Positions 17,948 through 25,972 of a DNA stretch of 64,000 nt are shown one piece after another. Location of the stretch: assembly GCA_004557385.1 (NCBI GenBank), contig SFEA01000012.1:1-64000 (forward strand). The letters run 5' to 3'. The stretch comes from Bacteroidales bacterium (GTDB lineage: Bacteria; Bacteroidota; Bacteroidia; Bacteroidales; Muribaculaceae). Position 1 is the first letter of the stretch, and every line of letters begins with the position of its first letter. A program made the position numbers and the translations under genes. The notes below the pieces were generated by a model. It saw only the letters and a program-made list of their open reading frames with translations. It had not been told where the DNA came from and searched no databases.

Positions 17948-18072
17948 GAAAATAATGCTCGAAAATTATGTTATATAACATATTTCTTATAACTTTGCAT
18001 CAAGTTTTTATGGTATTTAGATTTTAAGGAAATCATAAGTCGTGACGATGATGTGATTTATCTCAAAAAGGT
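17948..18072 (+). repeat. 125-bp promoter-leader repeat, copy 1
   Basis: These 125 bases recur at 46007-46131 with one visible mismatch (A versus T inside TTATGTTNTATAACAT). The unit contains a TAACTTTGC -7 element (17990-17998), the string AAGTTTTTATGGTATTTAG, ATTTTAAGG, and a hairpin built on AAATCA/TGATTT around TCG-TGA-CGA. Flanking DNA differs, so this is a dispersed unit with sharp ends. Confidence 0.85.
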
Positions 18073-18121
18073 CTATACGGCTGAAAGAAGATCTTCTGCG
18101 GGATGCAGAGGATATTTTTTT
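18005..18121 (+). ncRNA. Candidate small RNA with Rho-independent terminator
   Basis: The predicted start is a few bases after the TAACTTTGC box in the 125-bp repeat. The end is a 9-bp stem (18091-18099 / 18105-18113) with a 5-nt loop followed by seven T. The transcript would be about 115 nt. No open reading frame of note is present. A similar but shorter arrangement lies on the minus strand at 24793-24863. The family is unnamed here; relation to known Bacteroides sRNA families is untested. Confidence 0.55.
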
Positions 18122-18182
18122 ATATATCTATGCCAAATTAGAATTGGCAAATTACCTGATACGGCGCGGGAGGCTATAGCGA

Positions 18183-18218
18183 CAAAAAACACCGCCGGGG
18201 CTTAAGCCGCCGACGGTG
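18183..18218 (-). terminator. Terminator of the pyrE/SRPBCC region
   Basis: On the minus strand a GC-rich hairpin (CACCG...CGGTG) is followed by TTTTTTGTC, 50 bases beyond the SRPBCC stop. Confidence 0.7.
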
Positions 18219-18268
18219 AATATCTGAATACTGCTTTTGCCAGAAATAAAGTGTAACTTGCTTGCGCT

Positions 18269-18697
18269 TTACACTTCGCCATAAGGCAGGTGAGTGAGCA
18301 TCTCAGCCATGCGGTCGATGCCCTCCTCAATTTTTCCGCCCACCATTTGGCGCAGGAACATGTTCAGTTCAATGTCCATTGCAGTTTCGATGGTGGCATT
18401 TCCATCAGCGCCTTCACCAATGTTGATTGACAGGGCAAATGGCACAGGACTCGATTCCGGACCGATGACGATGCGACTTGGCGCCACGCGCTCGGTGAAC
18501 ACCATACGCATTTCGCCCACCGGTGGGATGTTGAACGACACAGCATCGTCGGTGAACTTAACCGATTCGAGCTTTTGCTGCACATCGGGCGGCAATTTTT
18601 TCACTTTCTCTGCCAATGCGCCCGGATTAGCCAATTTGGCGTACACCTGCTCGCGAGTGGCTTGAACAGGATAGGTTTTGCTTTTATATGCACTCAT
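18269..18697 (-). CDS. SRPBCC family protein
   Basis: 142 residues, soluble. The pattern (YPVQATREQVYAKLANP, the central GEMRMVFTERVAPSRIVI strands and a long amphipathic C-terminal helix) fits the START/SRPBCC ligand-binding fold, also named polyketide cyclase/dehydrase-like. These proteins bind hydrophobic ligands or act as chaperone-like factors; the ligand is unknown. It lies 89 bases downstream of pyrE on the same strand, a pairing I recall from other Bacteroidales, so joint transcription is plausible. The terminator follows. Confidence 0.75.
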   Translation of the reverse strand: MSAYKSKTYPVQATREQVYAKLANPGALAEKVKKLPPDVQQKLESVKFTDDAVSFNIPPVGEMRMVFTERVAPSRIVIGPESSPVPFALSINIGEGADGNATIETAMDIELNMFLRQMVGGKIEEGIDRMAEMLTHLPYGEV

Positions 18698-18786
18698 AAA
18701 TTATATGCCGGTAATAATTTTCGTTGGAAAAATAATTATCAGTTATTCAAATTATCAGTATTGCTTAACGCGGTTGAGCCAGATGA

Positions 18787-19434
18787 TTAGCCCTCAATCT
18801 TGCGAGGCACCCAGTTGGCAGGGTCTTTGCGCCATTGTTCGAGGGTGGCAAGGTCGCTCTCAGCAATATAGCCAATCTCTTTGGCAGCGGCAATCATAGC
18901 CGAATAGTTGCTGATGGTGAGCAGTTTCACGCCGGCATCCTTGAAAGCCTTCACCGACACTGGGAACTCGTAGGTGAAAATTGCCACCATACCAATCACT
19001 TCGCCGCCGGCATTGCGCACTGCCTGCGCTGCCTTGAGGCTGCTGCCGCCGGTTGAAACAAGGTCTTCAACAATCACCACCTTTTGTCCGGGTTTCAGAT
19101 TACCTTCAATGAGGTTTTCCAATCCGTGGTCCTTTGGTGAGGAACGGATGTAGATATATGGTAAGCCCAATGTGTCGGCAACCAAGGCGCCTTGAGCGAT
19201 TGCACCAGTGGCAACGCCGGCAATCACTTCGGCATCGCCAAAGTTTTCCTCGATGAGGCGACACAATTCAACTTTAATGAACGAACGTACGTCAGGATAC
19301 GACAAAGTCTTGCGGTTGTCAGTGTAAATCGGCGAATTCCATCCCGAAGCCCATGTGAAAGGGTTGTTAGGCTGAAGCTTAATTGCACTGATTTTCAATA
19401 ATTTCTCTGCAAAGATGTTGTCAAGGTGTTTCAT
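18787..19434 (-). CDS. pyrE: Orotate phosphoribosyltransferase
   Basis: 215 residues from ATG 19434 (MKHLDNIFAEKL); the longer open frame covers the promoter. Transfers ribose phosphate from PRPP to orotate in UMP synthesis. The PRPP motif VVIVEDLVSTGGSSLKA is intact, as are the KDHG catalytic loop (SPKDHGLEN) and TWASGWNSPIYTDNR near the N-terminus. A TACCTTTGC -7 element at 19471-19479 gives a leader of about 30 nt. Confidence 0.96.
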   Translation of the reverse strand: MKHLDNIFAEKLLKISAIKLQPNNPFTWASGWNSPIYTDNRKTLSYPDVRSFIKVELCRLIEENFGDAEVIAGVATGAIAQGALVADTLGLPYIYIRSSPKDHGLENLIEGNLKPGQKVVIVEDLVSTGGSSLKAAQAVRNAGGEVIGMVAIFTYEFPVSVKAFKDAGVKLLTISNYSAMIAAAKEIGYIAESDLATLEQWRKDPANWVPRKIEG

Positions 19435-19470
19435 GTTCAAAATGTTGTTTGATAGTTTAGTAATAATAAT

Positions 19471-19479
19471 GCAAAGGTA
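19471..19479 (-). promoter_or_regulatory. pyrE -7 promoter element
   Basis: Minus strand TACCTTTGC, 37 bases upstream of the pyrE ATG. It supports the internal start at 19434 over the longer frame. Confidence 0.6.
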
Positions 19480-19595
19480 GTGATTTTTTATTGTACTATT
19501 GTGGCATTTACCCGAAAAATTAATGATGCCGCAAGAGAAAATCTTCTCATACGGCATCAAAATGTTGCTATTCATCGCTGTGGCACCTTCAAGCG

Positions 19596-19901
19596 CTATC
19601 GGCTGGCAAACAAGTTGATTGTGTCAACCAGTTGTTGAGCAGGCACCACACCGCTCTGACGCCATAGCACCTGCCCGGCGCGCACCATCATAAGCGTGGG
19701 CACCGAACGGATGTCGTAGAATTGCGAAGCCGTGCCCATGCGGTCGACGTCGACCTTGATGATGCGCACGCGGTCGCCCGCCATCTGCTTCACCTGCTCC
19801 AGAATTGGGTGCATGGTGCGGCACGGCTGGCACCAGGTGGCAAAGAAATCCACCAGCACCAAATCGCCGCTGCCAAGTATGTCGCTAAACGATTCCATCA
19901 T
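19596..19901 (-). CDS. Thioredoxin family protein
   Basis: 101 residues with a complete thioredoxin fold. The active site is FFATWCQPCRTMHP (CxxC with Q-P in place of G-P), and the cis-proline is in VPTLMMVRAG. No signal peptide, so it is cytoplasmic. It overlaps the stop of the upstream PNGase F-like gene by 4 bases (19898-19901), so the pair is translationally coupled, although the partner is secreted. The Q in the CxxC loop may shift the redox potential. Confidence 0.9.
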   Translation of the reverse strand: MMESFSDILGSGDLVLVDFFATWCQPCRTMHPILEQVKQMAGDRVRIIKVDVDRMGTASQFYDIRSVPTLMMVRAGQVLWRQSGVVPAQQLVDTINLFASR

Positions 19902-21145
19902 TCATCCCACACTAAATAAGCCGACACCAGCCAGTGATTCATTTTGTCGCCCATAACAGGGGCAGCATTCGGGATGTTGATGCTGAGCGTGTGACGTCCG
20001 GCGGCAATGCCTTCAAGCGGAATCTCCTTTGGAGCCACGTCGCTGCCCGGACACCAGTTGCTGCGGCTGAGGTCGCTCGAGCCAAGCGGCTCCTCAATCT
20101 CCTTTTCGGTGTAGCCGTTTTCGCCGATATACGACGCGGTGCGCTTAATCAGCCATACGCCGGTGCCGGGATTGAAGCGGCGGAACGAAGCGCAGTCGTT
20201 GCGCCACGGAGTGAAACTGCACACCGTGTTGCCGTCAACCTTAAGTATATTCACGTTTGGCGTGAACTCATCGCCGCCGCTGTGTCCGCCGTGACCCGTG
20301 ACAATATATTTCAAGCGCACATTCTTTGCATTCTTGGGCACATTAAAGTCGGTCACTAACGGTTTGCGTGCAAAGATGTCGGGGTAATCCTGACCGATAT
20401 AATACACAGTGTTCACCAGCGGCTCAACATGTCGGCGCGTGAGCTTGTCGCACGAAATATGGCTCTCGTCGAACTTCAGCTGCATCGAAGCCAAATAGCC
20501 CTCCGCAGTCCAAGTGTCGATGAAAATGCCCACGTATGCCTCTCCCTCGAGCAACGGGTAGAGGTCGGTGATGTCCTGTTCCCATTCAACGCACTTCTCC
20601 CATTCGGGGATGTACACCGGCTTGCGATGACGTGTGAGCGTGTCGGTGGGCGAACTGAAGTGTCCCACGCCAAACGGCGTCATAAAGCGCATCAGTTCCA
20701 CCGTGGGCAGATAATCTTTGCCGGCAACCACGCCAACCAGCTTTTCGTACTTGGCAGGATCAACCTCGGGGAACTTGCATTCGCCCTTGGCAATCGACAG
20801 CAGATTGATTGCCGCGTCGCGCGGAATCACAAAGCACGACCCCGATTTGTCCCAGCGGTCGCCGTTCGATGCCAAAGTGACATGTACGCTAACCTTTACA
20901 TTGCGTTCGTAGCGAGGCACCTTGATTTTCTTCACAATGATTCGGCCGTTCACCAACCGAATCACGCCCTCGGCATCGGCAAAATTGCCAATTGTGCCGG
21001 GCGCATAATGCACATTCTCCTTGTTGAACACATCAAGGGTGACATCGCCCTTAGCCGCATATTCCTTATGGCTGCCAGCCATTGCGGCGACGCCGCTTGC
21101 CAACAAAGCCGCTAACAACAAAACACTTCGCAATTTCATAATCAA
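19898..21145 (-). CDS. Secreted PNGase F-like peptide:N-glycosidase
   Basis: 415 residues with a Sec signal peptide (about 1-23). The order of segments follows PNGase F of Elizabethkingia: NGDRWDKSG with D99 at the position of catalytic Asp60; LMRFMTPFGVG like RFITPYWVG; DITDLYPLL and FIDTWTAEG like VTDFKSLL and YTETWLAKG; the GHGGHSGGDEF region with E293, probably the Glu206 equivalent; and SNWCPGSDVAP like GWCPGMAVP. The enzyme removes N-glycans from glycoprotein asparagines. At the Glu118 position this protein has Asp (D210). Host or dietary N-glycoproteins are likely targets, but no glycan-use locus is adjacent. Coupled to the thioredoxin gene. Confidence 0.8.
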   Translation of the reverse strand: MIMKLRSVLLLAALLASGVAAMAGSHKEYAAKGDVTLDVFNKENVHYAPGTIGNFADAEGVIRLVNGRIIVKKIKVPRYERNVKVSVHVTLASNGDRWDKSGSCFVIPRDAAINLLSIAKGECKFPEVDPAKYEKLVGVVAGKDYLPTVELMRFMTPFGVGHFSSPTDTLTRHRKPVYIPEWEKCVEWEQDITDLYPLLEGEAYVGIFIDTWTAEGYLASMQLKFDESHISCDKLTRRHVEPLVNTVYYIGQDYPDIFARKPLVTDFNVPKNAKNVRLKYIVTGHGGHSGGDEFTPNVNILKVDGNTVCSFTPWRNDCASFRRFNPGTGVWLIKRTASYIGENGYTEKEIEEPLGSSDLSRSNWCPGSDVAPKEIPLEGIAAGRHTLSINIPNAAPVMGDKMNHWLVSAYLVWDE

Positions 21146-21322
21146 AATAAAAATTTAGTTAGTATGTTTAATTTTTATGGTTTATAATAATCTGCATTAA
21201 CATCACTCCAAAGTTACAAAATTACAAGCACATTATCAAAATAAGTGCCACGACGTCAAAACAAGCGCCACAACACATCCCCCAAATGCTGTCGAATGAA
21301 GTGCCCAAAAACCGAAATTTTG

Positions 21323-21411
21323 CCAAATTACCGAAAAATTTAACGCCAAATTGCCGAAAAATTCGCTGCCAAATTACCTAAAAATTTAACGCCAAATTGC
21401 CGAATTTTGCG
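21323..21411. repeat. 23-bp tandem repeat, about four copies
   Basis: Units begin at 21323, 21346, 21369 and 21392 with an exact 23-base period (CCAAATTRCCGAAAAATT plus five bases), the last one partial. It lies in the 21146-21711 gap, which otherwise holds only the PNGase F and pepT promoters (TAAATTTGC near 21666-21674). Confidence 0.75.
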
Positions 21412-21711
21412 CACAACCCCTCTCACAAGGTGCTGTAGCGGCATTTGGTAAGCACAGTGGTGTGCCGTGCTATAAAGCGTAAAATTGGTGGTTGGGCATG
21501 GCGCATCGCGGCGTGTTCGGCAAGCATCTTTCGCCTGGTTGGCGAATGTGCAGAGGTTTTGTTTGCGCTCGCCACATCTCGTCCGCAAAAGTTTCGGAGA
21601 AAGTCTCAGTGAAATAATTATTGCTAAAAATAATGTTGAGGCAAGGTTATCACATATTTTGTTAGTAAATTTGCAAAAGAATTATTTACACAAACCTCAC
21701 AAAACAACACT

Positions 21712-22932
21712 ATGGGATTAGTAGAACGATTTTTGGAATATGTAAAGTTCGACACTCAAAGTGACGAAAACACCAACCTCACCCCGTCGACTCCCGGTCA
21801 GATGGTTTTTGCCAACTATCTGAAAGGCGAACTTGAAAAGATGGGTCTTAGCGAAATCACACTCGACGACAACGGCTATCTGATGGCTACTTTGCCGGCT
21901 AACACCGACCGCGATGTGCCTACCATTGGATTTATTGCACACCTCGACACTTCGCCCGACATGAGCGGCCACAACGTGAAACCTCGCATCGTGAAGGCTT
22001 ACGACGGTGGCGACATCACTCTCAATGCCGAGGCTGACGTGGTGTTGAGCCCTGCACAGTTTCCTGAACTGAAGCACTATGTGGGTCAGGACTTGATTGT
22101 GACCGACGGCAACACGTTGCTTGGTGCCGACGACAAGGCGGGCATTGCCGAGATTGTGTCAGCCATCGCCTACCTACAGGAGCATCCCGAGATTAAGCAC
22201 GGCAAAATTCGCATCGCTTTCAATCCCGACGAGGAAATCGGTCTGGGCGCTCACAAGTTTGACGTTGAACGCTTTGGCGCCGACTTTGCCTACACTATGG
22301 ACGGCAGCGAAACCGGTGAACTGGAGTTTGAGAACTTCAATGCAGCAGTGGCAAAGGTCACTTTCAAGGGCTTGAATGTGCATCCGGGATATGCTAAGCA
22401 CAAGATGCTCAATTCAATTCGCGTTGCCAACCAATTTGCCATCATGCTTCCGCGCTGGGAAACTCCCGAGCACACCGAGGGCTACGAGGGCTTCTATCAC
22501 CTGATTGGCATTGAAGGCTCGGTGGAAAGCACCACGCTCACCTATATAATACGCGACCACGACCGCGACCGCTTTGAACGCCGCAAGAAAGAGCTGGAGC
22601 ACCTCACTCGCAAAATCAACAACGAGTTCCCAGGCTGCGCATCAATCGAGATTCGCGACCAATACTACAATATGCGCGAGAAAATCGAACCTGTGATGTA
22701 CGTAATCGACATTGCCAAGCAAGCTATGGAGAATGCCGGCATCGTGGCTAAGGTGCAACCCATTCGCGGCGGCACCGACGGCGCGCAATTGTCGTTCAAA
22801 GGTTTGCCTTGTCCTAATATTTTTGCCGGCGGCATGAACTTCCACGGCAGATATGAGTATGTGTCGATTCAAGCTATGGAGGCTGCTCAACGCACCATTG
22901 TTGAGATATGCAAGATTGTGGAACAACGCTAA
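21712..22932 (+). CDS. pepT: Peptidase T (tripeptide aminopeptidase)
   Basis: 406 residues, cytoplasmic M20 metallopeptidase. Motifs: GFIAHLDTSPDMSG (first zinc His/Asp), GADDKAGIAEI (bridging Asp), FNPDEEIGLGAH (catalytic Glu-Glu) and the late FAGGMNFHGRYEYV segment with the last His ligand. PepT removes N-terminal residues from tripeptides. Length is normal. Own promoter upstream and a strong terminator downstream, so monocistronic. Confidence 0.96.
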   Translation: MGLVERFLEYVKFDTQSDENTNLTPSTPGQMVFANYLKGELEKMGLSEITLDDNGYLMATLPANTDRDVPTIGFIAHLDTSPDMSGHNVKPRIVKAYDGGDITLNAEADVVLSPAQFPELKHYVGQDLIVTDGNTLLGADDKAGIAEIVSAIAYLQEHPEIKHGKIRIAFNPDEEIGLGAHKFDVERFGADFAYTMDGSETGELEFENFNAAVAKVTFKGLNVHPGYAKHKMLNSIRVANQFAIMLPRWETPEHTEGYEGFYHLIGIEGSVESTTLTYIIRDHDRDRFERRKKELEHLTRKINNEFPGCASIEIRDQYYNMREKIEPVMYVIDIAKQAMENAGIVAKVQPIRGGTDGAQLSFKGLPCPNIFAGGMNFHGRYEYVSIQAMEAAQRTIVEICKIVEQR

Positions 22933-22968
22933 GGCTCTCGCCTGCGCCACGCTAAAAGAATATATTGG

Positions 22969-23013
22969 TTCGCCCGTAAAGCCAACATCGGCTGCGGGCG
23001 AATCATTTTTTTT
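22969..23013. terminator. pepT terminator
   Basis: TTCGCCCG (22969-22976) pairs with CGGGCGAA (22995-23002), with an inner AGCC/GGCT helix, followed by eight T. It lies between convergent pepT and vsr. Confidence 0.8.
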
Positions 23014-23045
23014 GAGGGATGTGTTGGGGTGGGGCGCAAGGGGCG

Positions 23046-23552
23046 TCACTCGTATGGCACCTCGTCGTCGGCAGCTACAGCCGCGTAGTCGTTGTCGGCG
23101 TAGTCGGAATAGCCGCGTGGCGTTAAGGGCAGCGCCTTGTCGAGCAGACGTATGGTGTCAAGCAATCGCCGCAGCGTGTCGGGCGCAACGGCTTTGGCGA
23201 GTTCACATTCCCACACCACAATCACCACCCAGCCGGCAGCTTCGAGCAGCCCCGTGTTGCGCATGTCGCGCTCGCGGTTGCGAGTGATTTTTTTGTACCA
23301 AAACTTGCGATTGTTTTCGGGCAGATGTTTCTGACAGCTGTGCCCGTGCCAAAAACACCCGTTCACAAATATTGCTGTGCGCAGGCGGCGAATGACAATG
23401 TCGGGGCAACCCGGAATCTGCTTGACGTGCAGACGATAGCGCACGCCGTTGTGCCACAAAAACCGGCGCACCACCATTTCGGGGCGTGTGTCTTTGCTGC
23501 GTATGCGGCTCATGCATCTGTGCCGCTGCCCTGATGTCATCTTGTCTGCCAT
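23046..23552 (-). CDS. vsr: Very short patch repair endonuclease (Vsr)
   Basis: 168 residues. Family motifs are complete: MSRIRSKDTRPEMVVRRFL, RYRLHVKQIPGCPDIVI (catalytic Asp) and IFVNGCFWHGHSC with Cys/His zinc-site residues. Vsr nicks T:G mismatches arising from deaminated 5-methylcytosine and normally sits beside a cytosine-5 methyltransferase; none is present here. The C-terminal 30 residues are an acidic extension (YSDYADNDYAAVAADDE). A TATATTTGC -7 element at 23556-23564 almost touches ATG 23552, so the true start may be the in-frame ATG at 23540. Confidence 0.92.
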   Translation of the reverse strand: MADKMTSGQRHRCMSRIRSKDTRPEMVVRRFLWHNGVRYRLHVKQIPGCPDIVIRRLRTAIFVNGCFWHGHSCQKHLPENNRKFWYKKITRNRERDMRNTGLLEAAGWVVIVVWECELAKAVAPDTLRRLLDTIRLLDKALPLTPRGYSDYADNDYAAVAADDEVPYE

Positions 23553-23564
23553 AGCGCAAATATA

Positions 23565-23971
23565 GTGATTTTCTAATAAAAAAATAGGCTTCGCATCACT
23601 GCGCAGCCCACTTTAACCTTAATCTTAATTTAATACTATGAAAAACACGTTACAAAGATAATTGATTCTCGCAAAAAAACATTTATATGCAAATGATTTT
23701 TAAAGAATTTAACTTTTATTTTCATAATATTTAACGCTATGATATTCAAACTATTGCCTGTAACCTATTGCAGAATAGTGATGCATTATTCTGATAGTTA
23801 AGTGTTTTCGCCACCTGTGTCGCCAATCATTACAAAAATCCGTCCAAACGAACGGCGTCGTGAATATTTCGGCGCATTTATCCCTAATTTGCCGAGTGGC
23901 AAAGTGGTGAAAATGGCCACATAGTGAGCAATATTTCCCATAAAAAACATCGTAGGTCGTGGCAAAAATGA
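23565..23971. other. Intergenic stretch without recognised gene
   Basis: AT-rich DNA upstream of vsr and downstream of slyD. I see the vsr promoter at its left edge and no credible reading frame, tRNA or repeat. The short frame at 23798-24010 has no coding character. Confidence 0.6.
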
Positions 23972-24010
23972 TTGGTGGCTGCTATGGCAAAAAGCCATAA
24001 CAGCCACCAA
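23972..24010 (-). terminator. slyD terminator
   Basis: A long hairpin (TTGGTGGCTG...CAGCCACCAA with inner TATGGC/GCCATA). On the minus strand it is followed by TCATTTTTGCC. It lies about 90 bases beyond the slyD stop. Confidence 0.7.
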
Positions 24011-24097
24011 GTTGTATATTCCGAGAGCCGCCTTTTAAGTACGCAGCTGCGGCAAGTAGCCGCCGTCGCTTAGGCAACAATCGGGTAGAAAACGCTA

Positions 24098-24661
24098 TTA
24101 GTCGTTGCAACCGTTGCAGCCACCGCAACTGCCGCCCTCTGCCGAGCCGCATCCGCTGCAGCCTCCGCATCCGCCATGCTTCGGGTTGCGTTCCTCAGCA
24201 GTGGAATCGCGCACCTCAATCACGGTGCCAACATATTTCACCTGCTCGCCGGCAAGCGGATGGTTGAAGTCCATCACCACTTTGTCGGCGCCAACGTGAG
24301 TCACCACGCCATGCACGCGACTGCCTTGCTCGGTCATCATAGGCACCACATTGCCCACCTTCACCGTTTCGGCATCAAACTCGCCATCGACCATGAAAAT
24401 GCTCTTGTCGAGGGTGATAATCATGTCGGGGTTGATTTCGCCAAACGCTTCAGCTGGAGCAAGCACAAACTCAAATTTTTCGCCCTTCTTCAGTCCTTCG
24501 ATGCGCTTTGCAAAGCCTTCAATCATGCCTTGTTCAAGGCCGTAAACAAAACGGTCGGGCGTCGACTCCGGAAATTCGTGCATCAATTCGTCGGTTTCGC
24601 CGTTGGTGGTGAACACCTTGTAGGCAAGTTCTACATATTTGCCAAACTTTATTTCTTCCAT
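24098..24661 (-). CDS. slyD: SlyD-type FKBP peptidyl-prolyl isomerase with Cys-rich tail
   Basis: 187 residues from ATG 24661 (MEEIKFGKYVELAYKV). FKBP domain with an inserted IF chaperone domain: FVYGLEQGMIEGFAKRIEGLKKGEKFEFVLAPAEAFGE, then DFNHPLAGEQVKYVGTV. It catalyses prolyl isomerisation and acts as a metallochaperone in the cytoplasm. The last 26 residues are a Gly/Cys tail with eight cysteines in CGGC, CSGC, CGGC and CNGC spacing, where enterobacterial SlyD has a His-rich tail. The promoter TACCTTTGC is at 24719-24727. Monocistronic. Confidence 0.92.
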   Translation of the reverse strand: MEEIKFGKYVELAYKVFTTNGETDELMHEFPESTPDRFVYGLEQGMIEGFAKRIEGLKKGEKFEFVLAPAEAFGEINPDMIITLDKSIFMVDGEFDAETVKVGNVVPMMTEQGSRVHGVVTHVGADKVVMDFNHPLAGEQVKYVGTVIEVRDSTAEERNPKHGGCGGCSGCGSAEGGSCGGCNGCND

Positions 24662-24718
24662 AAACAGAAATTTTTCGCTGTATAATAATATATTGTTAAT
24701 AATCTGCAGTTTCGCTCG

Positions 24719-24727
24719 GCAAAGGTA
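24719..24727 (-). promoter_or_regulatory. slyD -7 promoter element
   Basis: Minus strand TACCTTTGC, 58 bases upstream of the slyD ATG. It shows that slyD has its own promoter, separate from the short RNA upstream. Confidence 0.6.
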
Positions 24728-24792
24728 TGCAATTAGCGTGAGATTACGAAATTTTGCACCAACTTTCGCCGAGGGCACAATTCACCCTGTTA

Positions 24793-24863
24793 TAAAAGAT
24801 ATGTGCGGTTGTTTCGCAACAACCGCACATCGTAAACCTTAAAAATCTAATCCTATGAAAAAA
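24793..24863 (-). ncRNA. Candidate short RNA related to the repeat leader
   Basis: On the minus strand, TTTG (24898-24901), a 19-nt spacer and TACCTTTGC (24870-24878) form a full promoter. The predicted RNA of about 70 nt begins with a stretch like the 125-bp repeat (AAGTTTTTTCATAGGATTAG, ATTTTTAAGG). It ends in a perfect 12-bp hairpin (24801-24812 / 24819-24830) followed by CTTTTATA. It lies upstream of slyD, but slyD has its own promoter, so this looks like an independent small RNA gene. It overlaps no convincing ORF. Confidence 0.6.
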
Positions 24864-25051
24864 CTTATTGCAAAGGTAAAACCATTTTTCGATACTGCAA
24901 ATTTTCTGGTTAAAATGATTTATAAATTAACTATACAAGTGTTAAACTGCCGTGTTTGTTGTTTTTTACTGCCAATGAATCATGTCTTTCACAAAAAATC
25001 ATTAATTTCGCAATTGTATAATCGAACAACATCCCACCGACTCTAAAAGCC

Positions 25052-25972
25052 ATGGACAAATTTGAACTTAACATACTTGGTTGCGGCTCTGCCACCACAT
25101 CGATGCGCCACATGCCCACAAGCCAGGTGCTTAACATTCGCGACAACCTATTCATGATTGACTGTGGCGAGGCTGCCCAGCTGGGTATGCTGCGCCAGAG
25201 GCTGAAGTTTGCGAGGCTAAACCACATATTCATCAGCCACCTGCACGGCGACCACTGCTTCGGACTGCCCGGGTTGCTCTCCACGCTCGACCTTCACGGC
25301 CGCTCAGGCGCGCTCACCATTCACATCAACGCCGAAGGGGCAAAGCATTTTGGCGATTTCTTCAACTTTTTTCTCAAAGGCAGCAGCTACAACATTCAGT
25401 TCAACGTCATAGGCACTCGCAAGGCTGTAATCTACGAGGACGACGCCATCACCGTCACCGCCTTGCCGCTAAAGCACCGCGTGCCCACCATGGGTTTCCT
25501 GTTTGAAGAGAAGCCCAAGCTGCGCCACGTCAACGGCGAGATGGCTCGCTTTCACAACGTGCCGCTGCACATGTACAACAATCTGCGCCAAGGCAAGGAC
25601 TTCGTCACTCCCGAAGGCAACACCGTGCCAAACAGCCTGCTCACCACCGCCGCCGACCCAAGCATCAGCTACGCCTATTGCAGCGACACGGCGTTTTCGC
25701 CACGCCTCGTGAGCATGCTTCATCAGCCCACCTGGATTTATCACGAAGCCACCTACGCCGACGAATACGCCAAGCTTGCCAAGCAACGCGGACACAGCAC
25801 CGCCAGTCAGGCTGCAACGGTGGCTGCCCAAACGGGTGCTAAGAATCTAATCCTCGGGCATTACTCCAAGCGATACACCGACGAGCAACCGCTGCTGCTC
25901 GAGGCACAACAGCACTTCGGTGGCCGCGTGCTGCTTGCCAACGAAGGCATGAAAATCGACCTTACCAAATAA
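25052..25972 (+). CDS. rnz: Ribonuclease Z
   Basis: 306 residues, metallo-beta-lactamase fold. Zinc motif HLHGDHCFGLPG near residues 64-75, plus later metal ligands in LPLKHRVPTMGF, YCSDTAFSP and LILGHYSKRY. RNase Z makes the 3' end of tRNA by endonucleolytic cleavage, which matters where CCA is not encoded: none of the three tRNA genes in this window carries CCA. Length fits the short bacterial form. Monocistronic. Confidence 0.95.
   Translation: MDKFELNILGCGSATTSMRHMPTSQVLNIRDNLFMIDCGEAAQLGMLRQRLKFARLNHIFISHLHGDHCFGLPGLLSTLDLHGRSGALTIHINAEGAKHFGDFFNFFLKGSSYNIQFNVIGTRKAVIYEDDAITVTALPLKHRVPTMGFLFEEKPKLRHVNGEMARFHNVPLHMYNNLRQGKDFVTPEGNTVPNSLLTTAADPSISYAYCSDTAFSPRLVSMLHQPTWIYHEATYADEYAKLAKQRGHSTASQAATVAAQTGAKNLILGHYSKRYTDEQPLLLEAQQHFGGRVLLANEGMKIDLTK

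Noticed and set aside
21323..21411. Possible mini-CRISPR
   Set aside because: Units are directly adjacent with no unique spacers and no cas genes nearby. It is a simple tandem repeat.
24855..25046. A 63-residue frame starting MKKLIAKVKPFF before rnz
   Set aside because: It lies over the minus-strand promoter of the short RNA, has no protein character after 20 residues, and its ATG context is explained by the leader repeat read backwards.
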